A stretch of DNA of 30,396 nucleotides. Source: Bacteroidaceae bacterium. Its GTDB lineage: Bacteria > Bacteroidota > Bacteroidia > Bacteroidales > Bacteroidaceae. Made by a program: the position numbers and the translations under genes. The stretch's first letter is position 1; each line of letters begins with the position of its first letter. This document shows positions 7,905-15,736 of this stretch, in pieces. The notes under the pieces were generated by a model. The model was given only the letters and a program-made list of their open reading frames with translations. It was not told the origin of the DNA and searched no databases. The DNA lies in NCBI GenBank assembly GCA_900771425.1, contig CAAGNV010000062.1, positions 1-30,396 on the forward strand, read 5' to 3'.

Positions 7905-9464
7905 ATGAAACTCAAGAAATCACTATCATTACTTCTTTCAGCCGCTGCAATCGCATTCGTAGGTTGTTCAGAAGATTTCGAACCTACATATCTTGATGCA
8001 ATCAGTGTATCTTCGTCGTACGTGTCGCTGCCTGACTCTGGCGCCACGGTCATCGAACTCGACGCTAAGGGACCATGGGCTATTACGTGTTGCGATACTT
8101 GTACGCAACTTAACGAGGCACACCTGAAGAAACAGTTTGACGGACTCACCATCACTCCGACATCAGGCGAAGCCGGACACCATGAGGTGTCGTTCATCGT
8201 CAAGGAAAAGGGCTTCGGCAAGACTGCAAACCTCTTTATCCACTGTAACGGCAAGACCCAGCGCATCAATGTCATCCAGGGCGAGGTACAGGTATCGACT
8301 GCTACTTGTGAAGAAGTTCTGGCAGGTCCTGACGGAAAGACTTACAAGGTGACAGGTGTATGCAAGTCAATCGCCAACACCACATACGGCAACTGGTATC
8401 TCGAAGATGCCACAGGCGAAGTTTACGTCTATGGTACACTCGACGCAAAGGGACAGACAAAGAACTTCCTCAGCCTCGGTATCGAGGTAGGCGACGAAGT
8501 CACTGTGGTAGGTCCTAAGAAGACATACAACGGTACCGTGGAACTCGTCGATGTCACTGTCGAAGCTATCAACAAGTCGCTCGTCAAGGTCGATTCACTT
8601 TCCGACCAGAATGCCGCGTTCCCAGTCGAGGGAGGTGACCTGACAGTCTATCTCACCTGCAAGGGCGAAGGACTCGGTATCGAAGTCGAAGGCGACGCAA
8701 AAGACTGGTTGACCATCGCCAACACCACCAGCGGACAGAACCCTGTCGTAACCCTCCGTGCCCTCCCTAACGAAGGCGGTGACCGCACAGGCAAGGTCAT
8801 CTTCAAGACCGTAAGCGGAGGCAAGGAGTACAGCAGCGAACTCGCAGTCGTACAGAACGGTGCCATCGTAACCGCTACAGTCGCAGAATTCCTCGCTGCT
8901 GAAGTCGGAAATACCCAGTACCGACTGACAGGCGTCATCACCAATGTAGCTAACGCACAGTACGGCAACGTTTACATCCGTGACTACACGGGCGAGGCAT
9001 ACATTTACGGCATCGGTGGAAAGGGCGAATTCGTTGCACTCGGACTCAAGGAAGGCGACATCGTCACACTCGTAGGCAAGCGTGCAGCATACAAGGACTC
9101 TCCACAGATGGGCGGCGGACAGTACGAAAGCCACATATCCGTCACACCGTGCACCGTCAGCGAGTTCCTCGCAAAGCCAGACTCAAAGACAGATTACTAT
9201 ATGGTCACCGGCGAAATCTCATCTATTGCCAACCCTACCTACGGCAACCTCTACATCAAGGACGGCGACAGCGAACTCTATGTCTATGGCTGCTACTCAG
9301 GCTGGGGCGCATCTGGCGACTTCCGCAAGGGCTTCATCGAACAGTCTGGCATTAAAGTAGGCGACCGCCTGACAATGATCGGATACAAGGATACGTACAA
9401 CGGCACAGTCGAACTCTGTGGAGGTACATACTTCTCACATACATCTGCCGAACAGCCTGAATAA
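7905..9464 (+). CDS. Surface lipoprotein with BACON-like and three OB-like repeat domains
   Basis: The ATG at 7905 is chosen because it directly precedes a lipoprotein signal ending AFVGC (Cys21); an upstream in-frame start at 7845 would overlap the receptor gene and bury the signal. The 519-aa product has a BACON-like domain (about 33-126), OB-like repeat 1 (about 131-222), a second BACON-like domain (about 228-319), OB-like repeat 2 (about 321-415) and repeat 3 (about 416-515). The repeats share the core TG....AN..YGN.Y..D....Y.YG; repeats 1 and 3 also share TYNGTVEL. BACON modules usually serve as binding or spacer modules in Bacteroidetes surface proteins. Its place directly after an Oar-like receptor suggests a ligand-binding partner replacing SusD; the ligand is unknown. 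The residue 62-66 cluster CC..C is unusual. Confidence 0.82.
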   Translation: MKLKKSLSLLLSAAAIAFVGCSEDFEPTYLDAISVSSSYVSLPDSGATVIELDAKGPWAITCCDTCTQLNEAHLKKQFDGLTITPTSGEAGHHEVSFIVKEKGFGKTANLFIHCNGKTQRINVIQGEVQVSTATCEEVLAGPDGKTYKVTGVCKSIANTTYGNWYLEDATGEVYVYGTLDAKGQTKNFLSLGIEVGDEVTVVGPKKTYNGTVELVDVTVEAINKSLVKVDSLSDQNAAFPVEGGDLTVYLTCKGEGLGIEVEGDAKDWLTIANTTSGQNPVVTLRALPNEGGDRTGKVIFKTVSGGKEYSSELAVVQNGAIVTATVAEFLAAEVGNTQYRLTGVITNVANAQYGNVYIRDYTGEAYIYGIGGKGEFVALGLKEGDIVTLVGKRAAYKDSPQMGGGQYESHISVTPCTVSEFLAKPDSKTDYYMVTGEISSIANPTYGNLYIKDGDSELYVYGCYSGWGASGDFRKGFIEQSGIKVGDRLTMIGYKDTYNGTVELCGGTYFSHTSAEQPE

Positions 9465-9585
9465 CCGTCATTTAACCAGACACTACGCGTAATTCCGTGC
9501 GTATGCCTGTCCGCATATAGACCGACTTATGCCTTTTGATTCATAATGGTCAGCCTAAACTATAAAGACAGGCAGTAACGAAATA

Positions 9586-9626
9586 AAAGAAGGAGGGAGA
9601 GAGACAGCAGTTCCTCTCCCTTCTTT
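9586..9626 (+). terminator. Terminator of the receptor/lipoprotein operon
   Basis: AAAGAA plus GGGAGAG (9586-9591 and 9595-9601, with a GGA bulge) pair with CTCTCCC-TTCTTT (9614-9626). GTGTTTTAT follows. The hairpin is 122 nt after the lipoprotein stop. Confidence 0.8.
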
Positions 9627-9751
9627 GTGTTTTATATCATGTCATAGGTCATATCATTCAGCCATTTAATTTCTTGCCTTTCCTTCAATCCATCTCAATA
9701 CATAATTCCAAGTAATACTGCTATTAGTCATAATACCCAAATCTATTTTTA

Positions 9752-9827
9752 CTACACCGACGCAGTAGTACACTGTCACGTCGGTGTTTATTACTGCACC
9801 GTCGCGGTAGTACACTGCACCGTCGCT
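9752..9827. repeat. Intergenic CACCG-type inverted/direct repeat element, copy A
   Basis: In the 505-nt gap between the lipoprotein and AlkD genes, ACACCGACG (9754-9762) is inverted at 9779-9787, forming a hairpin with CAGT/ACTG continuing into the loop. It is followed by two direct units starting CACCGTCGC. The motif pair CACCGNCG plus GTAGTACACTG recurs in copy B near 18420-18504. Apart from the operon terminator and the promoter at 9941, nothing else is seen in this gap. Confidence 0.7.
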
Positions 9828-9940
9828 CAAACATAAAGTGAGCAGTGTGTTTAGGCAAATGCCACAAGGTGTCATCGTAAATAATGGGTAAATCATAATT
9901 TTTATATGCCGAGCATGTGGCGTTTGTCCGAAAAATACAC

Positions 9941-9948
9941 TATATTTG
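9941..9948 (+). promoter_or_regulatory. Promoter -7 box that decides the AlkD-like gene start
   Basis: TATATTTG matches TAnnTTTG exactly. An in-frame TTG at 9946 lies inside this box and therefore cannot be the start codon; the ATG at 9970 is left as the start, with a leader of about 15-17 nt. The -33 element is weak (TGTGG around 9916-9920). Confidence 0.65.
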
Positions 9949-9969
9949 CAGCAGATTAGTAAGACAGAA

Positions 9970-10647
9970 ATGACAAGATTACAAGAAAGGCTGTTCCGAC
10001 TTCGTGATGCCGAATATGCTGCGTTTCAGGCAAAACTGACTCCCGTCATCCCTGCAGACTGTTTTATCGGTGTCAGGGTGCCTGTACTGAGAGCGTTTGC
10101 CAAGGAATTTGTAAAGGAACCTGAGGCAGACAGTTTCCTACATGCCCTGCCACATAAATATTATGACGAGAACATGCTTCATGGTCTGCTCATTTCCGAA
10201 GTCAGTGACTATAATCATTGCATAGAACTGACGGATGAATTTCTGCCTTATGTCGATAACTGGGCTGTTTGCGACATAATGTCGCCAAAGGTATTTCGCA
10301 GGCATAAGGATGACTTGCTCGAAAAGATTCGTGAGTGGAGTAGGGCAGAACACACATATACATGTCGTTTTGGACTTGAAATGCTTATGAGTCATTTCCT
10401 CGATGGAGATTTCAAACCTGAATATCTTGACATTCCTGCGTCGGTATGCAGCGAAGAATATTATGTGAAGATGATGGTGGCATGGTTTTTTGCAACAGCA
10501 CTCGCAAAGCAATGGGATGACACCGCTCCGCTGCTGGAGAATAAGAAACTCAGCCCGTGGATACATAACAAAACCATACAGAAAGCCAGGGAAAGCCTGC
10601 GCATCACTGCTGAACAGAAAGATTATCTATGCATGCTCAAGGTGTAA
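9970..10647 (+). CDS. AlkD-like DNA alkylation repair protein (HEAT-like repeat glycosylase)
   Basis: The 225-aa all-helical protein fits the DNA alkylation repair (AlkD/AlkC-type) family, which excises bulky or cationic alkylated purines from DNA using HEAT-like repeats that wrap the duplex. Motif support: GVRVPVLRAFAKEF near the N-terminus; YVDNWAVCD with Trp98 and Asp102 in the W-x3-D arrangement of the AlkD active site; and VAW (Trp172) in the later helix that supplies the second active-site tryptophan. The start at 9970 rests on the promoter box upstream. The gene is followed 46 nt later by the SDR epimerase gene on the same strand, possibly cotranscribed. It acts in the cytoplasm. Bacteroidetes versions are largely uncharacterised, so substrate range is inferred. 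Confidence 0.85.
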   Translation: MTRLQERLFRLRDAEYAAFQAKLTPVIPADCFIGVRVPVLRAFAKEFVKEPEADSFLHALPHKYYDENMLHGLLISEVSDYNHCIELTDEFLPYVDNWAVCDIMSPKVFRRHKDDLLEKIREWSRAEHTYTCRFGLEMLMSHFLDGDFKPEYLDIPASVCSEEYYVKMMVAWFFATALAKQWDDTAPLLENKKLSPWIHNKTIQKARESLRITAEQKDYLCMLKV

Positions 10648-10693
10648 AGGATAAGAAAAACTTGTAAGTCAATAATCAATCATATTTAAGTCC

Positions 10694-11716
10694 ATGAAGA
10701 AAGCATTGTTTATAGGTGGTACAGGCACCATCAGCATGGCCATTACGCGAAGCCTTGCTCAAAATCCTGAATGGCAATTATACCTGATCAATCGTGGCAA
10801 TCGTAGTGACGACGTACCAGCCAACGTCATCGTCATCAATGCCGATATTAACGATGAGGCAGTCGTTGCAGAAAAAATCAAAGACTTGCACTTTGATACT
10901 GTATGCGACTTCATCGGTTTCGTGCCGGAACACGTCGAACGTGATTACCGCCTGTTCAGACAACATACTGACCAGTACATGTATATAAGTTCTGCGTCGG
11001 CATATCAGAAGCCGTCAAGTGGCTATGTCATGACAGAAGGGACTACGATGGCGAATCCGTATTGGGATTATTCCCGAAACAAGATTGCGTGTGAGGAGGT
11101 TCTGATGCATCGGTTCCGTGATGACAACTTCCCAGTCACTATCATCCGTCCGAGCCATACATACGACGAACGTCAGGTGCCGCTGGGTGTTCACGGTGAC
11201 AAGGGTTCTTGGCAAGTCCTGCGCCGTATGCTCGACGGCAAGCCCGTCATCATTCATGGCGATGGTACGTCGCTGTGGACAGTTACACACAACAGCGATT
11301 TCGCAAAGGGGTTCGTCGGACTCATGGCCAACTCGCATGCCGTCGGCGGAGTGTTCCAGATTACTTCCGACGAGACTCTTTCGTGGAATCAGATATATGA
11401 GTCCGTGGCAAGGGCACTCGGCGTGAAACTCATACCATACTATGTGTCTTCTGACTTCCTTGCCTCTGTCGATAAATGGAACTTCCGCGGAGCACTGTTA
11501 GGCGATAAGGCCGTGTCGGTTGTGTTCGATAACTCGCGCCTGAAGTCTGCAGTACCGGGATTCAAGGCAACGGTCAATTTCGACGAAGGAGTTAGGCGCA
11601 CGATAGAATATATACTGTCGCATCCCGAATGCCAGGTTGAAGATGCTGAATTTGATGAGTGGTGCGATAAGGTTATTGCTTCACTGGAAGACGCAAAGAA
11701 ACACATATTGAAATAG
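10694..11716 (+). CDS. NAD-dependent epimerase/dehydratase (extended SDR family)
   Basis: This 340-aa cytoplasmic protein has an N-terminal Rossmann dinucleotide-binding motif (ALFIGGTGTISMAI, residues 4-17), a serine in YISSASAY (about 97-104) and the YxxxK catalytic pair Tyr126/Lys130 in YSRNK. These mark an extended short-chain dehydrogenase/reductase. It resembles the CSP41-like/nucleoside-sugar epimerase-type group, but the substrate cannot be told from sequence. The C-terminal half (RPSHTYDERQVPLG, HGDGTSLWTVTH, GGVFQITSDETLSW) matches the substrate domain of these enzymes. It lies between the AlkD-like gene and rubrerythrin on the same strand. Confidence 0.85.
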   Translation: MKKALFIGGTGTISMAITRSLAQNPEWQLYLINRGNRSDDVPANVIVINADINDEAVVAEKIKDLHFDTVCDFIGFVPEHVERDYRLFRQHTDQYMYISSASAYQKPSSGYVMTEGTTMANPYWDYSRNKIACEEVLMHRFRDDNFPVTIIRPSHTYDERQVPLGVHGDKGSWQVLRRMLDGKPVIIHGDGTSLWTVTHNSDFAKGFVGLMANSHAVGGVFQITSDETLSWNQIYESVARALGVKLIPYYVSSDFLASVDKWNFRGALLGDKAVSVVFDNSRLKSAVPGFKATVNFDEGVRRTIEYILSHPECQVEDAEFDEWCDKVIASLEDAKKHILK

Positions 11717-11741
11717 CAAAGGCCAATGCTGTAATGTGAAG

Positions 11742-11774
11742 TGTGCATTCCATGCAGAAGATTAGGCATGCACA
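11742..11774 (+). terminator. Possible hairpin terminator after the SDR gene
   Basis: TGTGCAT (11742-11748) is inverted at 11768-11774 (ATGCACA), 25 nt after the stop. There is only a weak T-rich tail (GTTTATAT), and that tail also holds a TATATTTG promoter-like box (11780-11787). Confidence 0.35.
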
Positions 11775-11806
11775 GTTTATATATTTGCGAAATTCAGCCA
11801 AGTGTC

Positions 11807-11837
11807 ATTGTCAAGTCAAAACTATTCATTAACTTTG
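11807..11837 (+). promoter_or_regulatory. Promoter of the rubrerythrin gene
   Basis: ATTG (11807-11810) and TAACTTTG (11830-11837) with 19-nt spacing fit the Bacteroidetes promoter; the predicted leader is about 55 nt. A second -7-like box, TATATTTG at 11780-11787, might give an alternative start. No operator could be recognised. Confidence 0.7.
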
Positions 11838-11899
11838 TGGCAAGAAAACAAACAACCAATTCAGTTAAATCGATTATCTAACAATTAAACAAAACAACT

Positions 11900-12442
11900 A
11901 TGAAGGCTACAAAGTACGCAGGAACTCAAACCGAAAAGAATTTGGAGGCTGCATTTGCAGGCGAAAGCCAAGCACGAAACAAGTACACATACTTTGCATC
12001 AAAGGCAAAGAAGGAAGGATATGAACAAATTGCTGCTCTTTTCCTGAAGACTGCAGACAACGAGAAGGAACATGCCAAGATGTGGTTCAAGGAACTCAAT
12101 GGCATTGGCGACACAGCCGAGAATCTCGGTGCAGCTGCTGATGGCGAGAACTTTGAATGGACAGATATGTATGAAGGCTTTGCAAAGACAGCAGAGGCAG
12201 AAGGCTTCCCGGTTCTTGCCGCAAAGTTCCGTATGGTGGCTGCTATTGAAAAGTGCCACGAAGAGCGTTACCGTGCATTGCTGAAGAATGTACAGACAGC
12301 CGAAGTATTCAAGAAGTCATCTGTAAAGGTATGGGAATGCCGTAACTGTGGTCATATCATGGTTGGTGAAGCAGCACCAGAGATTTGCCCAGTATGTGCA
12401 CATCCACAGGCATATTTCGAAGTACATGCAGACAATTTCTAA
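11900..12442 (+). CDS. rbr: Rubrerythrin (NADH-linked peroxide scavenging)
   Basis: The 180-aa protein joins a ferritin-like four-helix diiron domain to a C-terminal rubredoxin-like domain. Diiron ligands are visible as Glu22 (AGES), Glu55 and His58 (NEKEH), Glu99 (AEAE), Glu117 (AIEKCHEE) and its neighbours. The rubredoxin Fe(SCys)4 site is Cys147/Cys150 (CRNC) and Cys163/Cys166 (CPVC). Rubrerythrins reduce hydrogen peroxide to water in anaerobes, with electrons arriving through the rubredoxin site. Length and domain order are standard. This fits an anaerobic host facing occasional oxygen. A DUF4301 gene starts 30 nt downstream and may be cotranscribed. Confidence 0.97.
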   Translation: MKATKYAGTQTEKNLEAAFAGESQARNKYTYFASKAKKEGYEQIAALFLKTADNEKEHAKMWFKELNGIGDTAENLGAAADGENFEWTDMYEGFAKTAEAEGFPVLAAKFRMVAAIEKCHEERYRALLKNVQTAEVFKKSSVKVWECRNCGHIMVGEAAPEICPVCAHPQAYFEVHADNF

Positions 12443-12472
12443 ATAATAGTATAATAGCAAACTCGTAATTTA

Positions 12473-13993
12473 ATGCTTTCGAAAGAAGATAAAGAGTTTC
12501 TCGATAAGAAACACATAAGCGAAGAAACGCTGAACCATCAGCTGGAACAACATCGTAACGGCTTCCCATTCCTGCGCCTTGCAGGTGCGGCAGCTCCAGG
12601 AAAGGGAATACTTGTACCAGGGGACAGCGAACATAAAATGTATCTCGATGCATGGTCTCAATATCTTAAGGACAACCATCGAGTACAAAAGTTCGTCCCT
12701 GCAAGTGGGGCTGCGTCGCGTATGTTCAAGAACTTGTTCGAATTCCTTGACGGCGACAGCGATGAACCCGATACTGATTTCATGAAGAAATTCTTTGAAG
12801 GCATCCATGACTTCGCATTCTTCGACGCACTCAACGATGCATGCATCGTGAACGAGATGAAAGAAGTCGATGAACTCCTGGAAGAAGGTGAATACAAGTC
12901 CGTAGTAGCAGCTTTGCTTGGGGAAGACGGATTGAACTATGGTCAGTTGCCAAAGGGACTCCTATTCTTTCATGCATACGATGACTGCGTTCGCACTCCG
13001 TTGGAAGAACACCTCGCCGAAGGCGCGATGTATGCAGCAACAGCAGATGGTAATGTAAATATCCATTTTACTGTAAGTCCTGAACACCGTCCACTGTTTG
13101 AACAACTTGTTGCCGACAAGAAGGCAGAGTATGAAAGCGAGTTTGGTGTGCATTACGAAGTTACTTTCTCAGAACAAAAGCCAAGCACTGACACCGTTGC
13201 TGCAACAGCAGCTGGCGAACCATTCAGGAATGAAGACGGCACAATACTTTTCCGTCCAGGTGGACATGGTGCCTTGATTGAGAACCTGAACGATTTGGAT
13301 GCCGACGTCGTCTTTATCAAGAATATTGACAATGTCGTTCCTGATGCATTGAAGGGCATGACAGTTGACTACAAGAAACTCATTGCCGGAGTGCTCGTGA
13401 ACGAACAGCAGAAGATATTTGGCTACATACAGAAACTCGATACAGGCAATTATGACCATGACGATCTCTGCCAGATGGCGCAGTATCTGTCCGAAACATT
13501 CAGCCAGACGAATCCGTCAATCACCAATCTTGAAGATACTGAACTCGCCATATATCTACGCAGTAAGTTCAACCGACCAATCCGAGTATGCGGCATGGTA
13601 CGCAATGTCGGCGAACCGGGCGGTGGTCCTTTCCTTGCATACAACTCCGACGGAACAATCTCTTTGCAGATACTTGAAAGCAGCCAGATTGACACGTCAA
13701 ACGCCGAGTACCTCAACATGTTCAAGAGCGGTACCCACTTCAATCCGGTTGACCTCGTGTGCGCAGTCAAGGATTATAAAGGAGAACATTTTGACTTGCT
13801 GAAGTATGTTGACCCAATGACAGGCTTTATATCGTCCAAAAGCAAGAACGGCAAGGAACTCCGGGCTCTCGAATTGCCAGGGCTGTGGAATGGTGCCATG
13901 AGCGATTGGAACACCATCTTTGTCGAAGTACCGCTTGAAACGTTCAATCCTGTCAAGACGGTAAACGATCTTCTCCGCAAGCAACATCAATAA
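12473..13993 (+). CDS. DUF4301 family protein
   Basis: This 506-aa protein matches the DUF4301 family, which is common in Bacteroidetes and has no established function. Near residue 76 it carries PASGAASRMFKNL, resembling the glycine-rich nucleotide-binding loop of sugar-phosphate nucleotidyltransferases, and further on FRPGGHGALIENLNDL and VFIKNIDNVVPD, which look like the sugar/NTP-binding core of that fold. That suggests a nucleotidyltransferase-like enzyme, which is inference. No signal peptide or membrane segment is seen, so it is cytoplasmic. It lies 30 nt after rubrerythrin and is followed by a strong terminator. Confidence 0.8.
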   Translation: MLSKEDKEFLDKKHISEETLNHQLEQHRNGFPFLRLAGAAAPGKGILVPGDSEHKMYLDAWSQYLKDNHRVQKFVPASGAASRMFKNLFEFLDGDSDEPDTDFMKKFFEGIHDFAFFDALNDACIVNEMKEVDELLEEGEYKSVVAALLGEDGLNYGQLPKGLLFFHAYDDCVRTPLEEHLAEGAMYAATADGNVNIHFTVSPEHRPLFEQLVADKKAEYESEFGVHYEVTFSEQKPSTDTVAATAAGEPFRNEDGTILFRPGGHGALIENLNDLDADVVFIKNIDNVVPDALKGMTVDYKKLIAGVLVNEQQKIFGYIQKLDTGNYDHDDLCQMAQYLSETFSQTNPSITNLEDTELAIYLRSKFNRPIRVCGMVRNVGEPGGGPFLAYNSDGTISLQILESSQIDTSNAEYLNMFKSGTHFNPVDLVCAVKDYKGEHFDLLKYVDPMTGFISSKSKNGKELRALELPGLWNGAMSDWNTIFVEVPLETFNPVKTVNDLLRKQHQ

Positions 13994-14002
13994 CAAGAAT
14001 AA

Positions 14003-14040
14003 TAGGCACTCAGCGATATGGCATATACGCTGAGTGTCTA
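14003..14040 (+). terminator. Terminator after the DUF4301 gene
   Basis: TAGGCACTCAGCG (14003-14015) pairs with CGCTGAGTGTCTA (14028-14040), 13 bp with one G-U pair, followed by TTTGCTTTAT. It starts 9 nt after the stop codon. Confidence 0.85.
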
Positions 14041-14116
14041 TTTGCTTTATAAATATAGTTACATAGACAGTTCAATAACTCATTATTCTTAACCCAATAA
14101 AACAACACAACAAAAA

Positions 14117-15280
14117 ATGAAGAAAATTATGCTTCTCGGCTCAGGTGAGCTTGGTAAGGAATTTGTGATTGCATGCAAGCGCAAGGGTATGTATGTCATT
14201 GCTTGTGACAAGTACAACAATGCACCGGCAATGCAGGTGGCAGACGAACGCGAAGTGTTCTCAATGCTCGATGGCGATGCTCTTATGGCTGCAGTGAAGA
14301 AACACAACCCTGACATCATCGTTCCTGAAATCGAAGCAATCCGTACTGAGAAACTCTATGAATGCGAACAGATGGGCATTCAGGTAACACCATCGGCTCG
14401 TGCCGTTAACTTCACAATGAACCGTAAGGCAATTCGTGAGTTGGCACATACTGAACTCGGGCTTAAGACTGCAAACTACAAGTATGCAAAGACGTTCGAC
14501 GAGTTCAAGGCAGCAGCCGATGAAATTGGTTATCCGTTTATCGTCAAGCCTCTCATGTCATCGTCAGGTCACGGACAGAGCAAGGTCGATTCCCCTGCAG
14601 AACTGCAGAAGGCATGGGACGATGCAGTTGCCGGTGCACGTGGAGACATCAAGGAAGTAATCGTTGAGCAATTCATCAACTTTGACTACGAAATCACACT
14701 CCTTACTGTTACTCAGAAGAACGGCAAGACATTATTCTGCCGTCCTATCGGTCACGTTCAGAAAGGTGGCGACTATCGTGAGAGTTTCCAGCCAATGCCT
14801 ATGAAGGATGAGCACCTTAAGGCAGCACAGGAAATGGCTGACAAGGTAACTGCCGCCCTCACTGGCGCTGGTATCTGGGGCGTAGAATTCTTCATCTCAA
14901 ATACTGATGGCGTTTACTTCAGCGAATTGTCACCACGTCCACATGATACAGGTATGGTGACACTTGCAGGTACGCAGAACCTCTCTGAGTTTGAACTTCA
15001 CTGCCGTGCCGTTCTTGGTCTTCCTATCCCTGAAATCACACAGGAGAAGATTGGTGCGAGTGCAGTAATCCTTTCACCGGTTGAGACACACGATCCACAG
15101 TACGAAGGAATGGAAGATGTATGTGCCGCAGAACGTACATACCTCCGTGTCTTCGGAAAGCCAGAGGCACATGTTGGTCGTCGTATGGGTGTTGTCGTAT
15201 GTTATGACAAACTTGGTGAAGACCTCAATCAACTGCGTGACAAGTGTAAGTCGCTTGCTGCTAAGGTAACAGTGAAGTAA
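14117..15280 (+). CDS. purT: Formate-dependent phosphoribosylglycinamide formyltransferase (GAR transformylase 2)
   Basis: The 387-aa length is close to the usual ~390 for PurT. The protein belongs to the ATP-grasp superfamily: N-terminal preATP-grasp domain (LLGSGELGKEF, residues 5-15), a PSARAVNFTMNRKAIREL segment, the ATP-binding loop FIVKPLMSSSGHGQS, VEQFINFDYEITLL, and the metal-binding end GVEFFI ... ELSPRPHDTGMVTLA. PurT makes formyl-GAR from GAR, ATP and formate, the third step of purine synthesis, avoiding formyl-tetrahydrofolate. A formate-using enzyme suits a fermentative anaerobe. It stands as a single transcription unit between two terminators; no clear -33/-7 promoter is seen in the short gap upstream. 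Confidence 0.95.
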   Translation: MKKIMLLGSGELGKEFVIACKRKGMYVIACDKYNNAPAMQVADEREVFSMLDGDALMAAVKKHNPDIIVPEIEAIRTEKLYECEQMGIQVTPSARAVNFTMNRKAIRELAHTELGLKTANYKYAKTFDEFKAAADEIGYPFIVKPLMSSSGHGQSKVDSPAELQKAWDDAVAGARGDIKEVIVEQFINFDYEITLLTVTQKNGKTLFCRPIGHVQKGGDYRESFQPMPMKDEHLKAAQEMADKVTAALTGAGIWGVEFFISNTDGVYFSELSPRPHDTGMVTLAGTQNLSEFELHCRAVLGLPIPEITQEKIGASAVILSPVETHDPQYEGMEDVCAAERTYLRVFGKPEAHVGRRMGVVVCYDKLGEDLNQLRDKCKSLAAKVTVK

Positions 15281-15304
15281 TGCCGAGGCTGCATTTGTTG
15301 TATC

Positions 15305-15350
15305 GATGTTTGTCGCATTGATGTGTTTTATTGATGTTTGTCGCATTGAT
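15305..15350. repeat. Short direct repeat, two exact 18-nt copies
   Basis: GATGTTTGTCGCATTGAT occurs at 15305-15322 and again at 15333-15350, a 28-nt period. It lies just after purT and before its terminator. The purpose is unknown; it may be a chance or slippage duplication. Confidence 0.75.
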
Positions 15351-15393
15351 ATTATTTCATCATTGCTTGTCACAAATAAAGTAAAACTAATTT

Positions 15394-15431
15394 ATAGCGC
15401 ACTGTTGTGAATAGTCACCTCAGTGTGCTAT
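15394..15431 (+). terminator. Terminator after purT
   Basis: ATAGCGCACTG (15394-15404) pairs with CAGTGTGCTAT (15421-15431), 11 bp with one G-U pair, followed by TCTGTTTTGTG. It lies 113 nt after the purT stop. Confidence 0.75.
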
Positions 15432-15491
15432 TCTGTTTTGTGTTAATCAGCTGATCCTTAACCAACAGAAGCTTGTTTGATATTCATAGAA

Positions 15492-15534
15492 TAAGCAAGA
15501 AAGGCATACATGGTGTGTATGCCTTTCTTGCTTA
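15492..15534 (-). terminator. Long perfect hairpin downstream of tRNA-Arg
   Basis: A 19-bp perfect inverted repeat (15492-15510 with 15516-15534) encloses a 5-nt loop. It lies 33 nt past the 3' end of the minus-strand tRNA and should end that transcript; the minus-strand downstream sequence is TTCTATG, with little U-tract. It could also block read-through from purT. Confidence 0.7.
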
Positions 15535-15567
15535 ACTTGAAACTAATATTGTTTCGCTTGCCAAAAG

Positions 15568-15641
15568 TGATTCGGTTGGGATTCGAACCCAAGACCCACA
15601 GCTTAGAAGGCTGTTGCTCTATCCAGCTGAGCTACCGAACC
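15568..15641 (-). tRNA. tRNA-Arg (anticodon TCT)
   Basis: The minus strand folds as a 74-nt cloverleaf. The acceptor stem GGTTCGG pairs with CCGAATC with one G-U pair and discriminator A. The D-arm is GCTCAGCTGGATAGAGC, the anticodon stem ACAGC/GCTGT holds loop CTTCTAA (anticodon TCT, plus-strand 15605-15607), and the T-arm is TTGGGTTCGAATCCCAA. It reads AGA codons. CCA is not encoded and must be added enzymatically. Confidence 0.95.
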
Positions 15642-15736
15642 ATCCTCTTATTTGGGTTAATGAATTGTTTCGTTGTTTGTTTGAGCCTGCCTTTGTTACC
15701 AGTTGAGTTAATCTTGGTCGTCTATGGCAATCTCTG

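Noticed and set aside
8595..9134. 179-aa minus-strand frame inside the lipoprotein gene
   Set aside because: It is an antisense shadow of a GC-biased gene with a clear lipobox and repeats in the + frame.
9946..9969. TTG start for the AlkD-like gene, adding 8 residues
   Set aside because: The TTG lies inside the TATATTTG promoter box, so it cannot be in the mRNA if that promoter is used.
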